A stretch of DNA of 64,000 nt from an uncultured Eubacteriales bacterium (GTDB lineage: Bacteria; Bacillota; Clostridia; Christensenellales; Aristaeellaceae): the NCBI GenBank assembly GCA_902781095.1, contig CACZHW010000008.1:1-64000 (forward strand), written 5' to 3'. The position numbers and the translations under genes are program-made. The first letter of the stretch is position 1. Each line of letters opens with the position of its first letter. Shown one piece after another: positions 24,454 through 31,966 of this stretch. The notes beneath the pieces were generated by a model. That model was not told the DNA's origin. It made no database searches and was given only the letters and a program-made list of their open reading frames with translations.

Positions 24454-24470
24454 TATAAGTTAGACTTATA
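24454..24470. repeat. Perfect 7-bp inverted repeat between the small Cys gene and lysR
   Basis: TATAAGT (24454-24460), spacer TAG, ACTTATA (24464-24470). It lies 6 bases downstream of the lysR stop. The half-site TATAAGT also occurs at the LysR box at 25417. It may be chance or a second regulator site. Confidence 0.4.
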
Positions 24471-24475
24471 TAACT

Positions 24476-25402
24476 CTATGTCTGACGATTCAGGAGGGAG
24501 AGGTTGTTCCGGAAGAGCTCCATCAGCTGCAGGGCCAGCGGGGAAGGACGGCTCCCCTTTTTCCACGCCGCGCTGTAGGCGCGGGTGGCGTTTTGCCCTT
24601 CCAGCCGGTAATAGCGCGGCGCGCGGCTGAACAGCGTGACGTTGCGCAGCATTTCAGGGACGAAGCCGCTCCCGACGCCGCCGGCCGCCAGCGCGTTTAC
24701 AGTGTCCCAGTTCATGGTCTCATGCACGACGACGGGTGAAAAGCCCGCGCGCTCAAAGAGCCGCCGGCTCATGGAATGGAATTTCTGCACCGGCTTGAGG
24801 GAGACGAAAGGCTCGCCCTCAAAGTGCCTGAGATCGATGCGCGGCAGATCGGGGGAGGGGATCGCGTAGACGTTGACGGGGCTGTCGGGCGGAACGGCCA
24901 GCAGGATTTCCTCCGTATGGAGCAGTTCGTAGCTGAGGCGGGGGTTCTCCGGTTCCATGGGAACGAACCCGATGTCCAGCTGGTCGTCGAGGACCATCTG
25001 CTCGATGGTGACGGAAATCTCCTCCACGACCTGAATGCGCACGTCCGGGAAATGGCGCGCAAAATACGGCTGAACCAAAGGGAGATAATACTTGCTGTAA
25101 AAAGGGGAGATGCCGAAACGCAGGCTGCCCCTGTGCGCCGCGGAGAGATCGCGCATGCGCTGGCCCAGAGCGTCGCGGCGGGCAAGCAGTTCCCTTCCGC
25201 CCTGCAGCAGCAGTTCGCCTGCGGGGGTAAAGCGCAGATTATGCGTTCCCTTGACCAGCAGCTCGACCCCGATGTCCATTTCAGCCTTCCGGATCGCCTG
25301 GCTGAGGGCCGGCTGGCTGATGAAAAGCCGCTCTGCAGCGCGGGAATAGCTGCCTTCGTCCGCGAGGGCGACGAGGTATTCCAGAATCCGGAACGTAATC
25401 AC
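24476..25402 (-). CDS. LysR family transcriptional regulator
   Basis: 308 residues. N-terminal winged helix-turn-helix at residues 3-60 (RILEYLVALADEGSYSRAAE, then RLFISQPALSQAIRKAE), followed by a periplasmic-binding-protein-like effector domain beginning near residue 92. It is divergent from the TAXI-TRAP operon and separated by a 158-base gap, the classic arrangement for a LysR regulator and its target. The effector is probably the transported substrate or a metabolite of it. The start at 25402 fits the family N-terminus. Confidence 0.94.
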   Translation of the reverse strand: MITFRILEYLVALADEGSYSRAAERLFISQPALSQAIRKAEMDIGVELLVKGTHNLRFTPAGELLLQGGRELLARRDALGQRMRDLSAAHRGSLRFGISPFYSKYYLPLVQPYFARHFPDVRIQVVEEISVTIEQMVLDDQLDIGFVPMEPENPRLSYELLHTEEILLAVPPDSPVNVYAIPSPDLPRIDLRHFEGEPFVSLKPVQKFHSMSRRLFERAGFSPVVVHETMNWDTVNALAAGGVGSGFVPEMLRNVTLFSRAPRYYRLEGQNATRAYSAAWKKGSRPSPLALQLMELFRNNLSLLNRQT

Positions 25403-25416
25403 AGTCGGCCTCCGAA

Positions 25417-25435
25417 TTATAAGTAAAAATTATAA
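25417..25435. promoter_or_regulatory. LysR-type operator (ATAA-N7-TTAT)
   Basis: TTATAA at 25417-25422 and TTATAA at 25430-25435 frame a T-N11-A-like dyad. Its centre lies about 65 bases before the expected start of the TAXI-TRAP transcript (promoter 25455-25484), the position where LysR activators usually bind, and just before the lysR start codon, allowing autoregulation. Confidence 0.7.
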
Positions 25436-25454
25436 AATCATTCTACATCCGTAT

Positions 25455-25484
25455 TTGACTAAATGCAAGGGCGGATGTTAAATA
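25455..25484 (+). promoter_or_regulatory. Promoter of the TAXI-TRAP operon
   Basis: TTGACT (25455-25460) and TAAATA (25479-25484) with an 18-base spacer, a weak -10 that suits activation by LysR. Confidence 0.65.
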
Positions 25485-25559
25485 AAAAGTAACAAACGGG
25501 AACGGCAGTCCCCGCCCGGGGATGCGGACCCGTCAAAAAAACAAGGGAGGATTGAAAAG

Positions 25560-26558
25560 ATGAAGCGCATGTCCAAAAAGCTGGTTGCCGTTCTGCTCGT
25601 GACGCTGATGATCTTCAGCGCCGTCAGCGCGATGGCGACGACCTACCTCACGATGGCCGCGGTGGCGTCCAGCTCCGGCCTGTTCCCCTACATCGTTTCC
25701 ATCGGCAAGGTGCTGAATACCTATTGCCCGGACTACTCCATCACCGTATCGGAGTCCGGCGGAAACGTCGACAACACGAAGCGCCTGCGCGCGGGCGAGG
25801 TCAAAATCGCCAACTCCATCTCGAACACGGACTTTGAGAGCTACACGGGAACGGGCACGACCTTCAATGGCGATCCGTTCCAGGACTTCCGCATCCTGTG
25901 GTACTATGAGAAGAGCCCGATCCAGATCTGCGTGGCGCAGGACTCCGGCATTGAGACCATCTACGATCTGGACGGCAAGTCCTTCAACCCCGGCGGAACG
26001 GGGACGGCGGCCTCCGTCGTCATCCACGCCGCGTTTGACGCGCTGGGCATCCATCCCAATTACTTCGAGGCCGGCCAGGCGGACGCAGCCGATGCCTATG
26101 CAAACCGCCAGATCGTCGGCGCCGTCAAGACGGGCCCGTCTCCGGACAGCTATGTCATGCAGCTCAATTCGTCCCGCCCGATCCGTATCCTCTCCATCTC
26201 CGACGAGGATATGGCGAAGATTTTGGAGGCGATCCCCAGCGTGAAGAGCGCCGTGGTTCCAGCGAACTCCTATGAGGGCGTCGACTATGACGCGCAGTGC
26301 ATCTCCACGTACCAGGGCATCCAGGTCAGCATGGACTTTACGCAGGAGGAAGGATACGCTTTCTTCAAGGCGATGTGGGAAGACGGCAAGGAAATCTGGC
26401 AGAACGCTTATCCGGTGGGCGCGGGCAACGACGTCCCCGCGATGACGCTTCAGGCCGCTTCCACGCCGCTGCACGCCGGCACGGTCCAGTACCTCGTGGA
26501 GCACGGCTACGAGGTTCCGGAAGCGCTGATTCCCGCGGAATACGTCCCCGTCAACTGA
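25560..26558 (+). CDS. TAXI family TRAP transporter substrate-binding protein
   Basis: 332 residues with a signal peptide (residues 1-28; VAVLLVTLMIFSAVSAMA). The first domain has a TAXI-type opening (YLTMAAVASSSGLFPYIVSI), then DLDGKSFNPGGTGTAASVVI near residue 145, and a C-terminal domain ending VPEALIPAEYVPVN. The classic STGGTGG motif at the N-terminus is altered, which suggests an unusual substrate. It captures substrate outside the membrane for the fused permease that follows. GGGAGGATTGAAAAG precedes the ATG. An intercistronic hairpin follows. Confidence 0.9.
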   Translation: MKRMSKKLVAVLLVTLMIFSAVSAMATTYLTMAAVASSSGLFPYIVSIGKVLNTYCPDYSITVSESGGNVDNTKRLRAGEVKIANSISNTDFESYTGTGTTFNGDPFQDFRILWYYEKSPIQICVAQDSGIETIYDLDGKSFNPGGTGTAASVVIHAAFDALGIHPNYFEAGQADAADAYANRQIVGAVKTGPSPDSYVMQLNSSRPIRILSISDEDMAKILEAIPSVKSAVVPANSYEGVDYDAQCISTYQGIQVSMDFTQEEGYAFFKAMWEDGKEIWQNAYPVGAGNDVPAMTLQAASTPLHAGTVQYLVEHGYEVPEALIPAEYVPVN

Positions 26559-26580
26559 ACAACGGATCAAACAGCCGGGA

Positions 26581-26606
26581 GCGCCGCGCCTGAATCGGCG
26601 CGGCGC
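26581..26606 (+). terminator. Intercistronic hairpin between TAXI binding protein and permease
   Basis: GCGCCGCGCC (26581-26590) and GGCGCGGCGC (26597-26606) form a 10-bp stem with a 6-base loop, followed by CCCTTCTT. As in the other binding-protein operons here, it probably lowers read-through to the permease or protects upstream mRNA. Confidence 0.75.
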
Positions 26607-26645
26607 CCCTTCTTCTGTCCGGATTGATGAAAGGACGTGTCAATT

Positions 26646-28538
26646 ATGCGGAAACTGACCGGCCCCTGGCAGGTGATTGTAAACGTGCTGTCCGTGGCGC
26701 TGATCGCCTTTCAGCTCTTTACCACCGCGCGGGGCCCGTATTCGGATATCATACAGCGGTCCGTGCACCTCTCCTTCGTGCTGACGCTGCTCTTTCTGCT
26801 GAAGCCGCCGCGCAAGTTGAAGGAAGGCGAGGTACAGACGGGCGTCCCTTGGTACGACGTCATCCTGGCGTTGCTCTCGGCAGCCTGCTGCATCTATCTG
26901 GTGACCATCGCGGGCAAAGTGCTGTACGATCCGCTGCAGTGGGTCTCACCGTTTGACAAATTCGCAGCGGTGGCGTTGGTCTTCCTGATCCTGGAGGCGA
27001 GCCGCCGCTCCGTCGGATGGACCTTCCCGGTGCTGGGGCTCGCGTTCCTCTTCTACGCCTTCCAGGGCGAGCGGTTCCCGGGCATCTGGGGACATCAGAA
27101 TTTTTCGTTCAACCTCGTATTCCAGACGTTCTACCACAACACACGCGGGATCTGGGGAACCATGCTGGGCCTCAGTGCGACGATGCTGGCCATGTTCGGT
27201 ATCTTCGGCGCGATCCTCTCCGGTACGGGCGGCGCGGAGACCTTCATCCGCATGGGCCAGCGCTTTACGGGCCGGTTTACCGGCGGCTCCGGAAAGGTGG
27301 CCGTGGTAGCGTCGTCCCTGTTCGGCATGATCTCCGGCAGCGCGATCGGCAACGTCGTGGCGACCGGCGTCTTTACAATCCCCTCCATGAAGAAGGCGGG
27401 CTATTCCAACGAATGGGCAGCCACGGTGGAGGCGGTCGCTTCCACGGGCGGCCAGATTATGCCGCCGATCATGGGCGCAGCGGCCTTCATCATGGCGCAG
27501 CTGATCGGCGTCAGCTACATCGAGATCGCCAAGGCGGCCATCCTGCCGGCGTTTCTCTATTACCTCTCGGCGTTTCTGGCCATCCACCTCGTCTCCGTCC
27601 GGGACGGAATCCGGGGCAGTGACGAAAAGCCGGATATCCGCGTAGGGGAATACCTCGTCATCCTCGTGCCGCTCGTCATCTTCATCGGCTATCTGCTGGC
27701 GGGCTATACGGTGCTGGTCGGTGCGTTTTACGCCACCATCGGCGCGCTGGTGACCTACGTGCTGAACTTCCTCGTCCGCTCCCGCGGCGATATCCGGGAG
27801 GCCGGCCGGCAGACGGGGCACGTCATCTGGCACACGGTCAAAGGCGGCACGTCCAGCATCGTGGATATGTGCGGCATCCTGGCAGGCTCGCAGATCACGG
27901 TGGCGCTGATCAACCTGACGGGCTTCGGCGTCAAGCTGTCGGACGTGATCGTCTCCATCGGACAGGGCAACGTATTCCTCTGCCTCGTCTGCTCCATGCT
28001 GGTGTGCATCATCCTGGGCATGGGCCTGCCGACGACGGCGGCGTACGTGTTGGGCGCCGCGGTGCTGGCACCGCCGCTCATAACCCTCGGCCTGAAGCCG
28101 CTGATCGCGCACCTCTTTGTCATGTATTACGCCTGCCTCAGCGCGATTACGCCGCCGGTGTGCGTCGCCGTGTTTATGGCGGCCGGCCTGGCGAAGGCGA
28201 GATGGGTCAAAGTTGGCGGTATTGCCTGCATGATCGCGCTCCCGGCCTTCATCATCCCGTTCACCTTCTGCTACAATCCGGCGCTGATCCTGGACGGCGG
28301 GCTTGTCCCGATCGTCATTGGCCTTGTAACCGCGATGATTGGCGTATGCCTGATTGACATCTGCCTGGTCGGCTATATCAAGGCGCCGGTGGCGCTGCCG
28401 CTCCGGCTGATCATGCTCGCAGGCGGCGTACTGCTCGTCATTCCTTCTTATCTCGTGAGCCTGATCGGCCTTGTCATCGGCGGCGGCGCTTTCATTGCAG
28501 CCTGGAAGATGCAGAGCCAGGCTGTCCAATCGAGGTGA
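26646..28538 (+). CDS. TRAP transporter fused permease (DctQM fusion, TAXI type)
   Basis: 630 residues, all hydrophobic in character, about 15 or more segments. The N-terminal third (residues 1-150) is the DctQ-like part and the rest is DctM-like, with GLSATMLAMFGIFGAILSGT near residue 175 and SVVDMCGILAGSQ-like region (GTSSIVDMCGILAGSQITVA) near residue 400. Fused 4TM-12TM permeases are the rule in TAXI systems. I chose the ATG at 26646 (10 bases after AAAGGA) over a GTG at 26637. The PHP gene starts 4 bases after its stop, so the three genes form one operon. Confidence 0.93.
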   Translation: MRKLTGPWQVIVNVLSVALIAFQLFTTARGPYSDIIQRSVHLSFVLTLLFLLKPPRKLKEGEVQTGVPWYDVILALLSAACCIYLVTIAGKVLYDPLQWVSPFDKFAAVALVFLILEASRRSVGWTFPVLGLAFLFYAFQGERFPGIWGHQNFSFNLVFQTFYHNTRGIWGTMLGLSATMLAMFGIFGAILSGTGGAETFIRMGQRFTGRFTGGSGKVAVVASSLFGMISGSAIGNVVATGVFTIPSMKKAGYSNEWAATVEAVASTGGQIMPPIMGAAAFIMAQLIGVSYIEIAKAAILPAFLYYLSAFLAIHLVSVRDGIRGSDEKPDIRVGEYLVILVPLVIFIGYLLAGYTVLVGAFYATIGALVTYVLNFLVRSRGDIREAGRQTGHVIWHTVKGGTSSIVDMCGILAGSQITVALINLTGFGVKLSDVIVSIGQGNVFLCLVCSMLVCIILGMGLPTTAAYVLGAAVLAPPLITLGLKPLIAHLFVMYYACLSAITPPVCVAVFMAAGLAKARWVKVGGIACMIALPAFIIPFTFCYNPALILDGGLVPIVIGLVTAMIGVCLIDICLVGYIKAPVALPLRLIMLAGGVLLVIPSYLVSLIGLVIGGGAFIAAWKMQSQAVQSR

Positions 28539-28542
28539 TCCC

Positions 28543-29454
28543 ATGAAATATACGGCTTTCCCCGAAGAGGGCCGTTGGCTGCGCGGAAACCTGCATGCGC
28601 ACACAACCCTTTCGGACGGAATGGTGGAACCGCAGAAGCAGGCGGAGGATTATCGCGCCATGGGGTACGATTTTCTCTCCGTGACAGACCACAATGTGAT
28701 GCATACCCTGCGGGAACTGTGCACGGATGACTTCCTGATCGTGCCCGGATGGGAGAGGGACATCCCCTACGGGCGGTGGAAATGCCTGCACGTCGTGGGA
28801 CAGTTCCCGGACGGGTTTCCGCAGGAGAGCTATTCCCGCCCGAAGGGCGACCCCGCGAAGATGTCCATGCAGGATTTGCTGGACGAAATGGCAGAGGAGA
28901 ACGCTTTTATCACGCTGGCGCATCCGGTCTGGTCCCGGATGGAACCGGAGGAAGTGCGGGCGCTGAAGGGATTCCACGCGATCGAGATCTTCAACACGGG
29001 TACGGAGCGCCTGTGCCACGCAGGGCATGCGGAAATCCTGTGGGACATGCTGCTGCGGGAAGGGCGGCGCGTCTTCGGCGTCGCCTGCGATGACACGCAC
29101 GGGAAGACCGCCAAATCGGACCGTTTCGGCGGCTGGGTCATGGTAAAGACCCGGACGTTTACGATTGCGGGCATCCTGGAAGCGCTTCGGAAAGGTTACT
29201 ATTATTCCACCCAGGGGCCGGAGATTCGCGGCTTTACGATTGAAAACGGAACGGCGACGGTGGAGTGCAGCCCCTGCGAAGAGGTGCACCTCATCAGCTA
29301 TGAACCGCGCGGCGCGTCCGTCTACGCTGTGGACGGCAGGCCGCTGACCCGCGTGGAAATCCCGCTCAAGGGCGGGGAGCGCTATATGCGCGTCGAATGT
29401 GTGGACGCGCAGGGTTGCACTGCATGGAGCCAGCCGATCTGGCCGGACGACTGA
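28543..29454 (+). CDS. PHP domain phosphoesterase-like protein
   Basis: 303 residues. The PHP metal-binding motifs are in order: LRGNLHAHTTLSDG near residue 12, FLSVTDHNVM near 46, LAHPVWSR near 126 and ACDDTHGKT near 185, giving the H-x-H, D-H-N, H-P and D-D-x-H ligands. The protein has only the PHP part plus a C-terminal beta region (HLISYEPRGASVYAVDGRPL). It may hydrolyse a phosphoester or a related bond of the substrate imported by the TAXI-TRAP system, whose permease gene is 4 bases upstream. GAGGTGATC precedes the ATG. Its true substrate is not known. Confidence 0.88.
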   Translation: MKYTAFPEEGRWLRGNLHAHTTLSDGMVEPQKQAEDYRAMGYDFLSVTDHNVMHTLRELCTDDFLIVPGWERDIPYGRWKCLHVVGQFPDGFPQESYSRPKGDPAKMSMQDLLDEMAEENAFITLAHPVWSRMEPEEVRALKGFHAIEIFNTGTERLCHAGHAEILWDMLLREGRRVFGVACDDTHGKTAKSDRFGGWVMVKTRTFTIAGILEALRKGYYYSTQGPEIRGFTIENGTATVECSPCEEVHLISYEPRGASVYAVDGRPLTRVEIPLKGGERYMRVECVDAQGCTAWSQPIWPDD

Positions 29455-29467
29455 ACGGTAATGCCTG

Positions 29468-29499
29468 CACCCCTTTCCGGAAAGGAAGGGGTGTTTTTT
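29468..29499 (+). terminator. Terminator of the TAXI-TRAP/PHP operon
   Basis: CACCCCTTTCC and GGAAGGGGTG pair with one bulged T, followed by six T. Confidence 0.88.
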
Positions 29500-29541
29500 G
29501 CTGTTTGTAGAATAGAAACATACATATCTTATGGTTTTTGA

Positions 29542-29571
29542 TTGACGGTCTTGCCGGCGTGCCGATATAAT
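29542..29571 (+). promoter_or_regulatory. Promoter of the secreted transglutaminase gene
   Basis: TTGACG (29542-29547) and TATAAT (29566-29571) with an 18-base spacer, 31 bases before the start codon. Confidence 0.8.
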
Positions 29572-29602
29572 GATCCTGAAAACAAAGGGGGAGGTTGGAC
29601 GG

Positions 29603-31873
29603 ATGAGAAGACTGTTGGCTCTGATCGCGGTATGCCTGCTGCTCCCGGCGTGTCTGTCGGCGGAGGTGCGAATCGTCCCTGTCAAACAGACGGCTGAAAG
29701 CAGCGTCAGCCTGCCCGGCGGCGACTTGTTCTACACCTATCTGCTGCGCCAGGCCAAAGGTGCGGCGGGCGGGCCGCGCCGTGCAAAGGCGGCCGGCGGC
29801 GCCGGCAGCCGGCTCAGCGGCACGGAAAGGCAGATTTACGACATCCTGAAGGCGGGCATCGCCGATGTGGCATCGGGCGCGCGCACCTCTACGGAGTTTA
29901 CGGTGACGGCGGCTGAACTGGGGCTCGCAGGAAAGATGTGGACCGCAGCCGAGTTGGGCGTCGCCGCGATTGAGGCCGGCGGCTCGTTGACCCGGGAGGC
30001 AACGGAGGCATTGAACGCGCAGCTCTGCGACCTGGGCCGGGTGACGGAAGCGCTGCTGTCGGACTGCCCGTACGAGCTCTACTGGTACGACAAGGCGGCG
30101 GGCGGCGCTGTAAGCGCCCTCACCTACTACAGCCTCGGCGGCTGGGGCGACGATACGACGATCGGCTTTACGCAGCTGGTGTTCACCTTCAGGGTCGCGC
30201 AGGAGTACGCGGCTGACGGATACGCGTCGATGACGGACGCGGCGAAGACGGCGGGCGTTCCCGCGGCGGTGTCCGCGGCACAGGCGATCGTCCGCCGCCA
30301 TGCGGACAAGACGGATTACGAAAAACTTGCGGCCTACAAGGACGAGATCTGCGCGCTCACTTCCTACAACTACGCGGCCGCAGGTGACGAGAACACGCCC
30401 TACGGCAACCCGTGGCAGCTCGTGTGGGTGTTCGACGGCGACCCGGACACGAAGGTCGTCTGCGAGGGGTATTCCAAGGCGTTCCAGTATCTGTGCGATG
30501 TGGGCAGCTTCCAAAGCGGCGCGGTCGAATGCTACAGCGTTACCGGCACGATGGCCGGCGCGACGGGCGCGGGCGGGCACATGTGGAACGTCGTCGCGAT
30601 GGACGACGGGAAAAATTACCTGGCGGACGTGACCAACTGCGACGAAGACTCGGTCGGCAGTCCGGACCAGCTGTTTCTGAAGGGCGTGACCTATTCGGGT
30701 GCCGCGCAGTACCGGCGGACGATCCCCGGACAGCATACGGTCAGCTATGTTTATGACGAAGAGACCCTCCGGCAGTGGGGGATGGACCTGCTGACGGTTT
30801 CGACGGAGGACTACGATCCGGACTTCATGGCCGACCGGGTTGTCGGAATCGCAATCGCGCAGGCGCCGGAAAAGACAGCCTATGTCCACGGCGACCGCTT
30901 CGATGCGGCCGGCATGGCGGTGAATCTCGTCTTCGGAGATGGGCACGAGGAGCCGGCAGGGCATTTCACGGTGGCGTATCAGGCCGCGGGACAGACGGCG
31001 TTTCGCCGGGGCGACACCGCGGTGATCGTCAGCGCGGAGGGCTTTGCGGCGGAGCAGCCGGTGACGGTCTCGCCGGGAACACTGACGCTGGAAGGGCTCA
31101 GCGCCGCGCCGAGGGAATACCGGCCGGACGATACGTCGGTCGTGCTGGCAGGGGGAACGCTCTCGGGCGTACAGCCCGGCGACGAGGTGGCCGTCCAAAT
31201 CCCGGCGGCGGCTTCGGTCGAGTCCGCGGACGCGGGGGAGGACAAGCCGGTCCTTCTTCCGCCCGTCCCGCTGACAGGCGCGCAGGCGGACTGCTATACG
31301 CTGACCCTGCCGGAGCTGACGGTGACCATCCTTCCCGCGAGCCTGGCCGGCGCGGAAGCGGGCTTCAGAGACGGCGTGCTGACCGTCCGCGTGAACGGGG
31401 CCGTGCTTCAGGAGGCGAAGGATTATACGGCGGTCAGCGGGGTGTATGCCGACGCACAGCACCTGAAGGCCGTCCTTTCCGCAGCAGAGGGCGGCAACTA
31501 CACGGGCACGGCGGAGCTTTTGTACGCGCCGGAAATCCCGCAGGTTTCCGCGGAGGAGACGGCCGTGCTGCCGGCGGATACGGTGCGGCTGGGCCCGCGC
31601 GCCTTTGCCGGGAGCCGGTTTGCCGCTGTCGATCTCGGCGCTTCGGCGTGCACGGCGATCGGGGAAGGGGCCTTTGCGGACTGCGCGGAGCTGAGGCTGG
31701 TGCATCTGCCCGGAACGCAGGGACAAATCGCGGCGGACGCGTTTGACGGCTGCGGCGAAGGGCTCGTCCTGCTCCTGCCGGAGGGGGCGGCCTTCACCGT
31801 CGCGGACGGCGGTGTGATTCGCGAGATGGATGAGTGGGCCGCGGAACGCCGGTTCTTCGTACTGGGCGAATAG
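29603..31873 (+). CDS. Secreted transglutaminase-like protein with C-terminal leucine-rich repeats
   Basis: 756 residues. A signal peptide, RRLLALIAVCLLLPACLSAE, contains LPAC, a possible lipobox. The transglutaminase core shows the triad: Cys in VVCEGYSKAF near residue 287, His in GGHMWNVVAM near 325 and Asp in LADVTNCDED near 341. Then come Ig-like domains (residues 415-640) with DFMADRVVGIAIAQAPEKTA, and a short BspA-type leucine-rich repeat (RLGPRAFAGSRFAAVDLG, IGEGAFADC). Such proteins act at the cell surface as proteases or cross-linkers; the substrate is unknown. GGGGGAGGTT precedes the ATG at 29603. Confidence 0.88.
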   Translation: MRRLLALIAVCLLLPACLSAEVRIVPVKQTAESSVSLPGGDLFYTYLLRQAKGAAGGPRRAKAAGGAGSRLSGTERQIYDILKAGIADVASGARTSTEFTVTAAELGLAGKMWTAAELGVAAIEAGGSLTREATEALNAQLCDLGRVTEALLSDCPYELYWYDKAAGGAVSALTYYSLGGWGDDTTIGFTQLVFTFRVAQEYAADGYASMTDAAKTAGVPAAVSAAQAIVRRHADKTDYEKLAAYKDEICALTSYNYAAAGDENTPYGNPWQLVWVFDGDPDTKVVCEGYSKAFQYLCDVGSFQSGAVECYSVTGTMAGATGAGGHMWNVVAMDDGKNYLADVTNCDEDSVGSPDQLFLKGVTYSGAAQYRRTIPGQHTVSYVYDEETLRQWGMDLLTVSTEDYDPDFMADRVVGIAIAQAPEKTAYVHGDRFDAAGMAVNLVFGDGHEEPAGHFTVAYQAAGQTAFRRGDTAVIVSAEGFAAEQPVTVSPGTLTLEGLSAAPREYRPDDTSVVLAGGTLSGVQPGDEVAVQIPAAASVESADAGEDKPVLLPPVPLTGAQADCYTLTLPELTVTILPASLAGAEAGFRDGVLTVRVNGAVLQEAKDYTAVSGVYADAQHLKAVLSAAEGGNYTGTAELLYAPEIPQVSAEETAVLPADTVRLGPRAFAGSRFAAVDLGASACTAIGEGAFADCAELRLVHLPGTQGQIAADAFDGCGEGLVLLLPEGAAFTVADGGVIREMDEWAAERRFFVLGE

Positions 31874-31891
31874 AGACGGACAGAACAAAAG

Positions 31892-31934
31892 GGTCCTCCC
31901 GCTTCACGCTATTTGTGAAGGGGAGGACCTTTTT
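31892..31934. terminator. Bidirectional terminator between transglutaminase and flavoprotein genes
   Basis: GGTCCTCCC (31892-31900) and GGGAGGACC (31921-31929) enclose a second helix (CTTCAC/GTGAAG). T-run after it on the plus strand and A-run before it serve both convergent genes. Confidence 0.9.
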
Positions 31935-31966
31935 ATGCGGTTAAAGCCGGATCGGCAGGATCAGGC

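Noticed and set aside
29366..31888. An 840-residue open frame opposite the transglutaminase gene
   Set aside because: It is an artefact of GC-rich codons: Arg/Ala/Gly-rich, no domain, no ribosome-binding site, and the plus-strand frame has signal peptide and catalytic motifs.
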